From Flaccisagitta enflata (taxonomy: Eukaryota > Chaetognatha > Sagittoidea > Aphragmophora): 64,000 nucleotides of DNA. Under the pieces are notes generated by a model. That model ran no database searches. It worked only from the letters and a program-made list of their open reading frames with translations, and was not told where the DNA came from. The stretch spans positions 14,446,001 through 14,510,000 of the forward strand of contig OZ231126.1 in assembly GCA_965153355.1 (NCBI GenBank). The letters run 5' to 3'. Of the stretch, positions 1-20,271 are shown piece after piece. Position 1 is the stretch's first letter, and each line of letters opens with the position of its first letter. Made by a program: the position numbers and the translations under genes.

Positions 1-26
1 AATAACAATCAACGCCATGAACACTA

Positions 27-444
27 ACAGGGTCCAGAAATGTGAAAAAAGCGCGATCTAATTTCCTCCACTTGTCACGAGACTAATTTTAGGGTGGGGT
101 CAAATTTTGAAATAGACCAAATTTTAAACAAAAGAGCAAATTTCACCCGAATATGACTTATAAAGTTAAAGTAGACCATGTTCTAGTTGGAATATCAAAA
201 AAAGAAAGACACTTTCTTTCGATACTTTTTTACAAGGATTCAAAATCTGCAATCAGATTTTTAAATATCCCATTTTGAAATTTTTACCTCATATGGCCTT
301 TTGACCTGAGACATGCAGCGGTAGCGGCCCAAATCTTGACCAGAGAATTTTTTTGATGGTCTGAGCTGATTCCCCATCCTAAAATTGGTCTTGTGACAAG
401 TGGATGAAATTAGATCACACTTAATATACATTTCTGGACCCTAT
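27..444. mobile_element. TA-flanked foldback MITE
   Basis: The two ends are inverted copies of each other over roughly 75 bp: the left end has AGGGTCCAGAAATG and the right end CATTTCTGGACCCT, and the match continues inward through the word CCACTTGTCAC. A TA dinucleotide lies outside each end (25-26 and 445-446), as expected for a Tc1/mariner-type target duplication. There is no coding capacity, so this is a non-autonomous element. It ends about 70 bp downstream of the minus-strand gene at 514-963. Confidence 0.7.
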
Positions 445-513
445 TACCATAAACAGCGTCGCTCAATTTGACCTTCATCGATGTTTGCTAATTGTCCCTC
501 CCCAAATTCAATT

Positions 514-963
514 TCAACGGTAGTAGCTAATAACGGCGCTGCCACGGACCACGGTGCCACCACCCATATGAAATAGAAATTGATCCAACAATTTACCACC
601 AACGTCGAACCGCCAAGAATATCGGTCGGGCGTGGTGTAATCGACGAATTGGGCCGAGTAAATGCCGTCGTTGATCTTGTTATCCGGATATCGACCATCG
701 TCCCGCAGAGCCAGATAGAAGAATGGTTTGACGTCCGAGGGTCGTTCAATTTTCGCCGTCACGGTTAACCCGAGAAGCGGATATCCACCCTGCACCGCCT
801 CCAAATGAAACGAGACTGGAGTTGGGAAGTCCACTATATATTCTGGGTTCACGGATTTTGTGATTTCGATGGTTTGACTTGGGTCATATTTGCCATGGGC
901 GCAGGATTGGAGCGATAGGAGAAAAGCGCCCAGGATTTGAGTAGAAACCGTCAGGAAATACAT
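514..963 (-). CDS. secreted protein with CLCA-type C-terminal domain (partial or single-exon)
   Basis: Reading from the ATG at 963-961 gives about 149 residues. They begin with a hydrophobic signal peptide (MYFLTVSTQILGAFLLSLQ, then SCAHG) followed by a beta-rich domain. The segment around 'VQGGYPLLGLTVTAKIE' and 'DDGRYPDNKINDGIYSAQF' matches the domain near the C-terminus of calcium-activated chloride channel regulator (CLCA) proteins, where a polyvalent 'DNGxxxDxxxNDGIYS' loop follows 'G.NVTATI'. An upstream in-frame ATG at 1029 would bury the signal peptide, so 963 is preferred. The frame runs to a stop at 514. Several possible GT donors near 560 mean the last residues could be intron. A full CLCA protein is about 900 residues, so this is either a stand-alone secreted domain or a fragment of a larger gene. 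Assignment to the domain family is fairly secure; gene extent is not. Confidence 0.5.
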   Translation of the reverse strand: MYFLTVSTQILGAFLLSLQSCAHGKYDPSQTIEITKSVNPEYIVDFPTPVSFHLEAVQGGYPLLGLTVTAKIERPSDVKPFFYLALRDDGRYPDNKINDGIYSAQFVDYTTPDRYSWRFDVGGKLLDQFLFHMGGGTVVRGSAVISYYR

Positions 964-1202
964 TTGGTTGGGAGATACGCCGATGAATGTAATATTGTAA
1001 TAAAAAGTAATTGCTCGTAAAGTACGCAAGAATATCGCTGATGACGAGGCGGCAAAAAGTGCTTTTTCTTTTGTTTTGTTTCAAATGACTTTTGAAAAAG
1101 CGTTCCTCCGACTATAAAAAGTAAGCGGAAAAGGCAACAAACCGAATGAGTCGCTCATTAATAGCAAATGGATGGGAAGGGCCGAGCGATGATATACAAA
1201 GG

Positions 1203-1356
1203 GTGCGTCAGCATTCACCATATCATTTGGATATTTTATTTGGATATCAATATCCGGATATTCTACATAGTGAATTTACAAGATTTACTACATGAAATAT
1301 CCGGATATTGATATTCAAATAAAATATCCGAATTAGCTGATTAATGCAGACACACC
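1203..1356. mobile_element. short palindromic foldback element
   Basis: The left half contains GATATTTTATTTGGATATCA and ATATCCGGATATTCTACATA; the right half contains their inverted counterparts with few mismatches. The outer ends GTGCGTCAGCATT and AATGCAGACACACC are also inverted copies. The whole would fold into one long hairpin. No clear target duplication and no coding potential. Confidence 0.6.
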
Positions 1357-1461
1357 TATAGACACTCTTTTCAGTTTAAAAGGTCCAGTGGATCTTCTCT
1401 TATCTAAAATGTATAATTCCACGATAGTTTGAAGCTACTTCATTTGAATAATGAAGCAGGA

Positions 1462-1725
1462 AACAAGGCCAAGTAAAGGCCAATAAGTGCGCCCCGCTTG
1501 ATTAAGAATTTGTGAATGAACGTTTTGCATGAACGAACGAACGAATGAATGAATGAATGAATGAATGAATGAATGAATGTATGAAAATGGTGGTGCATGA
1601 AGGTGATAAGAATGAAGAAATATGCCAGAATCAGCCGTTTTGCACATTTCAAACGTTTGCGTTACCGACCGACCAACCAACCGACCAACCAACGGACATG
1701 ACCTCTTATAGAAGTGCGATTGCTC
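1462..1725 (-). repeat. hairpin-headed dispersed repeat, (GAAT)n-bearing copy
   Basis: Read on the minus strand this runs from a degenerate head (ATCGCACTTCTATAAGAGG) through (GGTTGGTC)n, AATGTG.AAA, a (CATT)n tract and finally ATTGGCC.TTACTTGGCCTTG. The same order of blocks recurs at 39093-39340 and 58495-58805 on the plus strand and at 53182-53405 on the minus strand. Apparent Phe-Ile-His-Ser reading frames here come only from the CATT repeat. Confidence 0.65.
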
Positions 1726-1779
1726 CCAACGTACTGTACACAGAGGCCAGAAAAACTGCCAGCAATATATATATAAGAG

Positions 1780-1788
<9 letters not shown>

Positions 1789-1853
<65 letters not shown>
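1789..1853. repeat. (GA)n microsatellite
   Basis: An essentially pure GA run of about 65 bp, preceded by GATAGATA. It is intergenic; I see no splice site beside it. Confidence 0.95.
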
Positions 1854-1856
<3 letters not shown>

Positions 1857-2154
1857 CAAACAGGATCGCCAAGTGAAAAAACTGCGACGCGACAGTTCAA
1901 AATACCTTATCAGCTTATCAAAGGATCGAGGTCACCAATGCAAAGAATCGAATCCACTTTAAGCTGTTGACTGAAGTCCGAAATTGCGCGAAACGTGACG
2001 ATTTATATGCATCATAACTGTCATTTCCTGGCAGATCCGTTACATCATACCTATGACCTACGACCTATGCCCCTTCCCACCCATCCGCGACCCCGCGTTG
2101 CTTGTTTTCCTCTTGAAGAAATCACACACACATGCCCGCCCGTGCGCGCGCGCT

Positions 2155-2378
<224 letters not shown>

Positions 2379-2534
2379 CTGTCCTTTTTTTTTTATCTAA
2401 ATTTGTTTTTGTTTGCCTTGGAGCTGCATGGATCGCTGTCACTGTAAAAAAAAAACAAAAGAACAAGTAAATAAAGATTTGTTTACGTCTTAAAAAATCC
2501 CCGGGAAATTTTTTAAATTTTTGTTTACTTTTTT

Positions 2535-2800
2535 AGCCTTTATAGTTGCGTGCTACGCTAGTCTACACCCCGCTATGTCGGTCCGTCGGTCAGTTGATCG
2601 GTCGGTCAGTCCCTGTTTTATTTTTAGGAGTTTTCGAACTTTTTGAGTTTACTGCTTTTGCCCAAATGCTCTGGTGACCTTCCTCAGCACTGTTCCTCCC
2701 TATCTGGACGCGCCTGGGGTAGCCGTGTATCCGGCTTTGTTATCACTGCTCCTCCCCACCCGCACGCGACTTCGGTAGCCGTGTATACGGCCTTGTTCCT
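2535..2800 (+). repeat. hairpin-headed dispersed repeat, (GTCG)n copy
   Basis: Begins with a decayed head (GTTGCGTGCTACGCTAGTC), then CTACACCCCGC, then TCGGTC repeats, then CTGCTTTTGCCC, and ends CCGTGTATACGGCCTTGTTC. The same block order is seen at 41592-41755 and 43811-43957 on the plus strand and at 46046-46262 and 54889-55085 on the minus strand. Confidence 0.65.
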
Positions 2801-3226
2801 TTACTGCCACTTACCCGCACGTCTAAGGGATAAGCGTAGGTTGTCCAAACGCAGGATTTCTGCTAAAATAAAACTCTTTTTAACATGTTGGTCGATTATA
2901 CAGTTTAAGAAACGGGAACGCGGGTGGGGGCAGGGTGTTTCACATGGAAAAAGTTGGGAAGTATCCTTCTAATGTCCGTGATTTAGAACAGAACAATGTG
3001 AAATCGGAATGATTGACAGACTGGGTCGTGAATGTCCAGAGACTGGTTTAAATAAAGGAACACCGAAGATAATAAGCGTATGCCCCGCTCTGGTTTTCTA
3101 ATAAGGTCTCAGGGAGTTTGGTAACTCTCCTGGTCACTAATGTACAGATCAGCAATGTACAGGTCAAGGCTCATTTCTCAGCAGATCGAACGTTCCTCAA
3201 CGCTGTTGTTAGTGTCATCGCAACTT

Positions 3227-3663
3227 TTAGAAGAAGTATGTGTTGGTGAAGCAAACGGGATTGACGATGTAGTGGTGAATGACGAGCCAGATAACAATGG
3301 AAAACATCGTCCAGACGAAGGTGTTGTCAATTTCTTCTGGAAGTCCGCCGCAGCACTAGATTTCCAAACGCAAATCATGATAGCTTAATGATAGTCTGGA
3401 GCTAAGATACACAAACGTATCATCAACGATGTGGTCTTAAAACATTTGACCCAAGTCCTTCCATGTAATGAGGCCGCATTTTGAACGTACAAAATTTCAT
3501 CTTTTAAAAATCCCACCTGCTGCTGTGGAGTGCCTTCGGCATTGTTGCTCTTGTTAGCCGATGCGTTGTTCCTGTGGTTGTTGTTGTTGTTGCTGCAGTT
3601 CCGATCGTTGATCGTTCCACCGTAAATGAGGCTCTTGTCTCCGTTGGTGGTGACGACCGTCAT
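3227..3663 (-). CDS. small possible tail-anchored membrane protein (unknown)
   Basis: A two-exon model on the minus strand: exon 1 is 3663-3517 (49 codons from the ATG at 3663-3661, ending before GTGGG) and exon 2 is 3355-3227, ending in TAA. It gives 91 residues. The N-terminal part is polar, with an Asn-rich stretch after residue 20 and a Gln triplet at the exon end. The C-terminal exon carries PEEIDNT and then a hydrophobic segment (FVWTMFSIVIWLVIHHYIV) about 12 residues before the end, which is a tail-anchor layout. I do not recognise the family. The gene is divergent from POLRMT, with about 520 bp between the two ATGs, so a shared promoter region is likely. The acceptor (TCTAG) has a weak pyrimidine tract, so the exon junction needs RNA support. 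Confidence 0.4.
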
Positions 3664-4185
3664 TTTGGCGCTGTTTATGCGAAGAAAGAAGCTCAAGCTT
3701 AAAGAGCACTCAGAACACAATGCAGAACCAAGACTAACGTCAAACTTGCATGTTATGTCTGACGTTAAGCATGTATTTGTTTACTTACCCCTATTTCGCT
3801 GTGTCAGTGGCCTGAGATGATTAATGTCGAGTTACCTAGCCGTCGTCTTCACGGCAAAGAAAAAAAACCTACAAAAAAAGAAATCGGAACTGTCGAGTTT
3901 GTCATGAAGGGACTACTCGAGTATTGTACTCAAAGATTGTATCGCAATGTTTTTCCATGGTCGGAGTAATGAAATATGAATGATCAGTGATCAGTCACAT
4001 GGGAATGGATCGCCTTTGTATCAAAAACTAGAAAGGCAGAAATTCGACCTGAAGATGCGTCCTTTACCACTGCGTTGTGCTGGATGACTGCAAGTCGAAT
4101 TTCAAAAGAGACAAACTTGTTAACTTCGTTATCGATTTTCACGGTGACTCCATTCCACCCCCCCCTACTTCCTCTCATCCAGGCC
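3664..4185. promoter_or_regulatory. intergenic region between divergent genes, possible bidirectional promoter
   Basis: A 522-bp gap between the start codons of the minus-strand small gene and POLRMT. No convincing TATA box was seen. CTCTCATCCAG immediately before the POLRMT ATG could be the end of a 5'-UTR intron. Short reading frames here are not supported. Confidence 0.35.
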
Positions 4186-7100
4186 ATGTTTCCTCGCATT
4201 CTCGGTCGAATCGTCCGTCCGCTGCGAGGTCGAGCGGAAGCCGCTTCTGTTTTCACCTCCACTTGCAACTCCAGCCACCCGTCTCGTCGTGATAGATCCC
4301 AACGTTTGCATCTGGACCGTCGGACATTTTCGACTCAACCTTCGTCTTCATTTTCCCCAACGGCGTCGTCGACGTCAACCACCGCCGCCACTTCCGGCAA
4401 CGAGGAATGCGATTCGCTGTTTGGTTTCAACGTCGCCGACGACGCCTCCACCCCTTCGCATCATGGAGAGAATGCGTCGACGAGAAAATCCGGAACTGGG
4501 ATGTCGTGGTGGAATTGCGCGCCGCGAGACGAGGAGGAAGCTATGCGATTGGAGCACGAACTTATCTCTTACTTTCAAACTAGCATCTTCAACGGCGATA
4601 TCGAGCACGCGGAAAAAGTGCTGCGGAGACAAGACAAAGAATTTGTCACCGCGGACATGTTTCACATTTTCTTGAGGACTTATATCAAACGTGGACTATG
4701 GAACGAGTTTGTCGAGTTATTGCGCCACATGGAATCGCAAAACGTATCGGTTGACATCACCGTTTATGCCTTAACTCTCGCTGCTTATGGACAATTGATG
4801 GAATCGAATTCTTCTGCCTCTGCGACACGAACTTTCCTCCACGATTCCGCGTCGTCGATGAGCTCTTCGTTAAACCTTTCTGCGATGGACGTCTTACATC
4901 GTCGCGCGTTGCTGGTCGAGGAGAAGCGTCTCATCAACGTCGCCGCTTCGATGCTTTGTCAGGACTCTCTCAACATCAATGGAGATCTGTCGTGTCAACT
5001 GGCTCGATCATTAGACTACGATTGCCCCATCGTCGATCATCTCAATGAGAAAAACGCCACGTACCCTAATCCCAATTACAGTGCGTTTGACTTGACAGAA
5101 ATGAAGTCTAAATTGGAAGAAATCTGGAGACTAGAAACACACGGACAAGTGTTTGCCGACCGAGTTGATAATTTACGCGAGGTTGACGGCGATGATTCTT
5201 CTTTAACCAATCAACGACTTCGATCGTCGACTCTTCTCAGTCTCCATCGCGAAATCTGGCGAAAATCGATCTCTGAGGCGTTAGATTGCCATTTGTCCGT
5301 TCTTAAAAAGAAACGTTTCGACGAAAACATCGTCTCTCTCCATCCTTATTTGAATTTGTTCACCGCGGAAGAGATGACCGATTTTCTCGTTAGTGAGATC
5401 GATCAAATAGTTTTGTGGACTCATCAGATGGCGTTTCCTAATCACGTCCTGGCCGCAAGAATCGGAAGAATCTTCGCCATTCGCGCCGCCGCCAAACAAC
5501 ACGCGCTTTTTGGCGACTTTGAGACATTTGAGAAAATTTATTCGCGGTATTTGGAGTTTCACGCCGCTGAGACGCGACAGGTTTGGATGACAGGATGATT
5601 TTGAAAGCCTGATCTAGCGTTTTCCAATGGTGGAAATAAGATGGGAGGGGAGCAATTATTGGGCTAAGGGATTTTGAAAGAAACGAAAAAAAAAAGAAAG
5701 TGCTAGAAATAACGACAGGTGATATCATGAAAGGACAGAGAAAAAGAGATAAAGGCCAAGTGAAGTGAAAAGAATGAAAGGGAAAAGGGGAAATAGCGAA
5801 ACGAAACAAATATAACAGAAGTGATCCAACTGTCCAACACCCTCTCTGGTCACTTTCCTTTCATCTTTCAGTTTCCAACGGAGCGTCATTTTTGGAACGC
5901 CATGCGGGAGGAGTTTCCTTTCCTCGCGGACATGGACGTTACGCTACGTTATTGGCCACAATCCGTACGTCTGGAATTCGGTCATTTGCTCTTTCACGTT
6001 GTCGTCGGGGAGGCGCTGTTCAATCCACGCCTGCTTGAAATAAACAAAAACATTGAAAAAGACGACGAAGACAACGAATTCAAGCCCGTCTTTATGATTC
6101 TCACAAAAAAGGTCAAAGCTCATCCGAAAGTGTTTCAATTGTACGACGCCGTGTCTATTCCGCAATCGCATCCTTCGACAGAGCTGCCGACGAGATTACC
6201 ACCGATGCCTTGGGTCGACGCGACCGTCAACGGTAGCGTACTCAGCGATACGGCCGTCATTCGATTCGACCGCGATGACAAGTACTCGCACGAGACGCTG
6301 TCGACGATTCGCACGAACCGATTGTTTCCCCCGCTGGATGCGCTCAATCATCTCGGCTCGAGTCCATGGACCGTTAATGAATTCGTTCTTGACGTTGCCT
6401 CGGAGGTAACCACTAACAACAAAATCACAAAATGAAGACTTCTTTTGGAGAAACCAACTTTGGAGAGCTAACACTGTCGCTCATCTCTCTCTATCTTATT
6501 TTTGATTTCTTTCTCTCTCTTATTTTCTCAGGTTTTCAATTCTGGTGGTTGTCCAGAGTTGAAAATTCCATTCACTCGCGACGTGGAAGAAAGCCGCACT
6601 TCTGGCCATTTGACTCAGTCGACTGTTACGGACAACAAGAACTGGTTTTCCGCGTTGAATAACTTATCAATCGCGCGACGAATGCGAAATCAAGTCTTTT
6701 GGCTTCCCCATCAAATGGATTACCGTGGCCGATGCACACCGACTCCGGCTTTTCTCACGCATCATGGACCCGACTTGACTCGTGGTTTGATCACGTTTGC
6801 CAATAAGAAGCCCGTCGGAGAAAAAGGTGAGGCTCGCTCGGCTGTTGGGGCTTAGGAGCTGGTCCATATGACGATTGACAATCTAAGGTTACATATCTCA
6901 CTTCTCAATACAATAACTGGTCCAGGAAATCCACTTGTCCGTTCATTTGATTGTTAATTCATTAGTTTTTCTTACCAGTTTATAAACAAATGCTCATTAA
7001 AATACGATTGTTTATCAGTTCATCGTTAAATCTCTTTACCAGTTGATCTAACTGCCAGTTATTATCTCACCGAATCAGCTGCATTTCATTTTATCATTGT

Positions 7101-9552
7101 ACCACTTCAGTTAATTGACTTATTTATTTGTGCATTTTGCCATTTTTGGGCAGCGGCCCCGAAGGGGACGAAGTCCTGTAGAACACAGGGGGACATTCGT
7201 TCGTTCGTTCGTCCGTTCGTGCGTCCCCCCCCTTATCAGGCCCCTCAGGCCTAAAATCTAGCCTCTCAGGCCTCAAATTCAGCCTCTCAGGCCTCTAATC
7301 CAGCCTCTCAGGCCTCTAATCCAGCCTCTCAGGCCTCAAATCCAGCCTCTCAGGCCTCAAATCCAGCCTCTCAGGCCTCAAATCCAGCCTCTCAGGCCTC
7401 AAATCCGGCCTCTCAGGCCTCAAATCCGACCTAGCAGGCCTCAAACCTGGCCTTTCAGACCTCAAACTAGGCCTCACAGGCCTCAAATCGAAATTCCCAT
7501 GCCTCAAACCTCTCCTCGCATGCCTCAAATAAGGCCTCAAATAAGTCCTCTCAAGCTTCCAATTGGCATTCTCATGCCTTCATAGACCTCAATTTAAGCT
7601 CTTGAAGGCCTTCAGTCAACCCTCTATGTAGCATCTCATCCGGGTAAGGCAGGACAAACGAAAGTCCCCCTGTGTTCTACAGGACTTTGTCCCCTTCGGG
7701 GCCGCTGCCCTGCTTCCCCTCACTTCAACTCACAATCACTCAAAGCAGGGCTAAGGGTATCGCTGACCATATATTGCCCTTGGGCGACCTGTTAGTTTTA
7801 GAAGTTTTTGAATCTCTCATTCATTCATTCATTCTGTTGTGATCGCTATTAAGGTCTCGATTGGTTGAAGATTCACGCCATCAACGTCGCGGGGTTGAAA
7901 AAGCAATCGTCCCTGTCCGGACGGATCGAATACGCCGACGAGATCATGGACGATATTCTCGACTCGGCTCATCGGCCGTTGGACGGCGCAGGATGGTGGA
8001 AACGAGGAGACAAACCGTGGGAGACTCTAGCCGCTTGCAAAGAGATCGCCGACGCGTTGGCGACGCCCAATTCTCAATCCTTCAAAAGCAGTCTACCAAT
8101 TCATCAAGACGGATCGTGCAACAGGTTAGAGTCCCCTCAACGCGCTGTCGTTGATGGTTTTCCATGGTCAGCTTTCCATTACATTTCACTATAAACTCCT
8201 AGTTTTCCGTAAAACTGAATCTGAAAATATTCCTTCTCAATCTAACCCAAAAGCAAACTGCTTATCTAAGGAAGTTAGCGCAATGATTGTTACCTTCATT
8301 ACCAAACGAGTTCTAAGTTCTGCTTCATATTGCGTTTTCATCATCCAGTTTACAACACTTTTCCGCCTTGGCACGGGACCAATTAGCCGGGGAATTAGTC
8401 AATCTTTGCCCGTCTGAGAGACCCAAAGATCCATATTGGGACATCGTTCGACTTCTCGAGAAAAAGAGGAAAAACGACGCCGCCCGCGGACGTCGCGAAG
8501 CTCTTATTCTCGAGGGATTCTTAGACCGGAAGATCGTGAAACGGATCGTGATGAGGGTCGGGTACGGCGCCAGTCGCAGCAGCGCCATTGGCTACGTCGA
8601 ACAATGGCTACAAGACATCGACGGCTTCCCCCGAAAACACGTTAGAAAATGTTCTCGGTATTTGGGCGTTGGGATTCTAGAATGCAACGATCATCTATTT
8701 CAGTCTACGGCGAAATTAAAGAGGTGAGGCAATCTCGAGGACAGAATCATCCAATGTAAGGTGGGTGAACTTGAGATTGATACAGGTGTCTTACCCTCAG
8801 CGTGGCCTGGCTTACCGGCTTACATTTATTTACTGGCTTTCCCAATCACGATCTATACCAGGTGGCTAACACAAATAGCAGACATCGTAACGGCCGAAAA
8901 TGGTTCCATTGTATTTTGGGAGTCGCCCTTGGGTAAGTTGATAAGCTGAGCTTGATAAATTTTTGATGTCAACTGATTAGTTTTAGATGCAAACCTACCC
9001 TGGACTGTTTAGTGTTTAGGAGATGTTTTGTTGACGTGGAAAGAAAAGCACATTGGCCTTCAGACACTGCACTAATGATGAAAACATGAAAGCTATGGGT
9101 GATACGCTCAGCAATCGGTGATGGTTCACGAGGCTCACCTCTGTATCATGCAATTATGATTATCTGTAACTAGAAATATTGTTCCGCTTGTCATTTGGAT
9201 TTCAATTTCAGGCCTTCCCGTTCATCAACCTCCGGTACCTCACATCTTCGTTCCCAACTTTATTCATTCGTTGGACGCTAGTCACATGATGCTCACCGCT
9301 CTCCACGCTCACCGCAGCGGCGTCACATTTTGCGCCGTGCACGACTGTTTCTGGACTCACGCCGGCACCGTCGAACAGATGAATGACATCTGCCGTCGTC
9401 AATTTCTCAGACTTCATAGTAGTGGTTTGTTGGAAAATCTCAGCGAGCAATGCTCGAAATTGGCCGTGATCGAGGATCGAGTTCCTCCCATTCCACCGCG
9501 TGGGACACTCGATATTGAAAGAATCACCGAAAGTTTATACTTTTTCCAGTGA
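4186..9552 (+). CDS. POLRMT: mitochondrial DNA-directed RNA polymerase
   Basis: Single-subunit, phage-T7-type polymerase that transcribes mtDNA and primes its replication in the matrix. Seven exons: 4186-5580, 5872-6405, 6532-6826, 7854-8124, 8349-8723, 8862-8932, 9212-9552. They total 1093 codons, close to the usual ~1200. The start at 4186 opens an Arg-rich presequence (MFPRILGRIVRPLRGRAEAA). Residues ~150-260 hold a PPR-like helical region (NGDIEHAEKVLRR..., MESQNVSVDITVYALTLAAY). The catalytic half is clear: DYRGRCTPTPAFLTHHGPDL, GLDWLKIH, motif A HQDGSCN (end of exon 4), motif B RKIVKRIVMRVGYG (exon 5), WLTQIAD, PNFIHSLDASHMMLTALH and motif C VHDCFWTH (exon 7). Motif B reads MRVGYG where MTxVYG is usual, and SCNS replaces SCNG across the exon 4/5 junction. 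Intron 3 hosts a composite repeat element. Identity is certain; the first ATG is very likely. Confidence 0.96.
7148..7792. mobile_element. composite repeat element with inverted GAAGGGG modules (copy A)
   Basis: Lies within POLRMT intron 3. The left module (7148-7194) starts GGGCAGCGGCCCCGAAGGGG and continues through GTCCTGTAGAACACAGGGGGAC. The right module (about 7673-7710) is its inverse. Between them is a ~21-bp minisatellite (CCTCTCAGGCCTCAAATCCAG) at about 7240-7560. Beyond the right module is a second hairpin, CCCTGCTT paired with AAAGCAGGG (7708-7750), and then GGGTATCGCTGACC...TTGCCCTTGGGCGACC. Related copies lie at 38478-38979, 52282-52580 and 60861-60960. Confidence 0.75.
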
Positions 9553-9875
9553 TCGTGTTGGTTGCTTTTATTTGATGAAATCCAACGTCTTCATTGAAGC
9601 AGCATAAACTCAAGAATAAGACTCATGGGTGTTCTTCTACACTTTGTGTACTTTATTCAAGTAAATTGACTCGAAACTGTGATTGTCATTGAACCCTTGT
9701 TAACAATAGCAAACTGTTGGGCCAACAGTGTTGGCTGTCTTATTTATTCTATCTTTGTTGGTCATGCGATGGTTTTCTATCCCTCGCCATTTGTTTTATC
9801 CTTTAGAGCCAGTGATGGTTTTAACGAAGCGAGCAACAATCACCATACAAATCAGTCAAATTTAATTTGACAATC
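9553..9875. other. intergenic spacer POLRMT to KLHL-like gene
   Basis: 323 bp holding the POLRMT 3' end and the upstream region of the kelch gene. No TATA box, RNA gene or repeat was recognised. Confidence 0.5.
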
Positions 9876-19658
<9,783 letters not shown>

Positions 19659-20271
19659 CGTAGGATATCCTCATTTTTTTCACTTCTCGCGATTGATTTT
19701 ATTTACGGTGTTTTGAGCGCTCTGATGATGGTTTCGATGTGCAACATATATACTTATGTATCTTGCCACAAAAGCATGAACAGATTGTGAGGTACAAAAT
19801 CTCCCCATTTTTCCTCGCCGCCTTCATATTTAACCATGGTTTTCTGACTAATCCACCTTCGAGATTTAGAATGATGAATTTGAATCTTGGGTCTTAACAC
19901 TTGGATGACGTTTGGTTTGGTTTTTGTATGTATTATTGCCCTTTTTTAAAATCCATGTGCCATTCGCGCGCGGATTTACAATTCGCCGCTTTACTTGAAA
20001 AATGGGTCATAGTTAGAATGTCTTAAAAATGTACTGCCGGTCGGTTAGTTGGCCGTTGGCCGATTTGGTCCTTGTTTCTTTCGAAACTTAGTATTCTTTC
20101 GCTTGGTCGTGTCTAGTTCTTTTCCATACTTTTCCATGCTTTGAAATTACTCTTGCTTTTAGAAACGAAAGAGTTAAACTGTTCTGTTGTTCATAAATTG
20201 TTTCAATGATAATTGCCAACGCGACGTCTTGGGGAAGAAGTTTTTGATTTAATAAACTAAGATCCTTAGAT
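19659..20271. other. intergenic spacer KLHL-like to SNRNP40
   Basis: About 610 bp with the kelch gene 3' end and SNRNP40 5' region. No repeat, RNA gene or additional coding region was recognised. Confidence 0.5.

Noticed and set aside
9070-9180. Box C/D snoRNA-like word ATGATGA in POLRMT intron 6
   Set aside because: No CUGA box at a suitable distance and no terminal stem.
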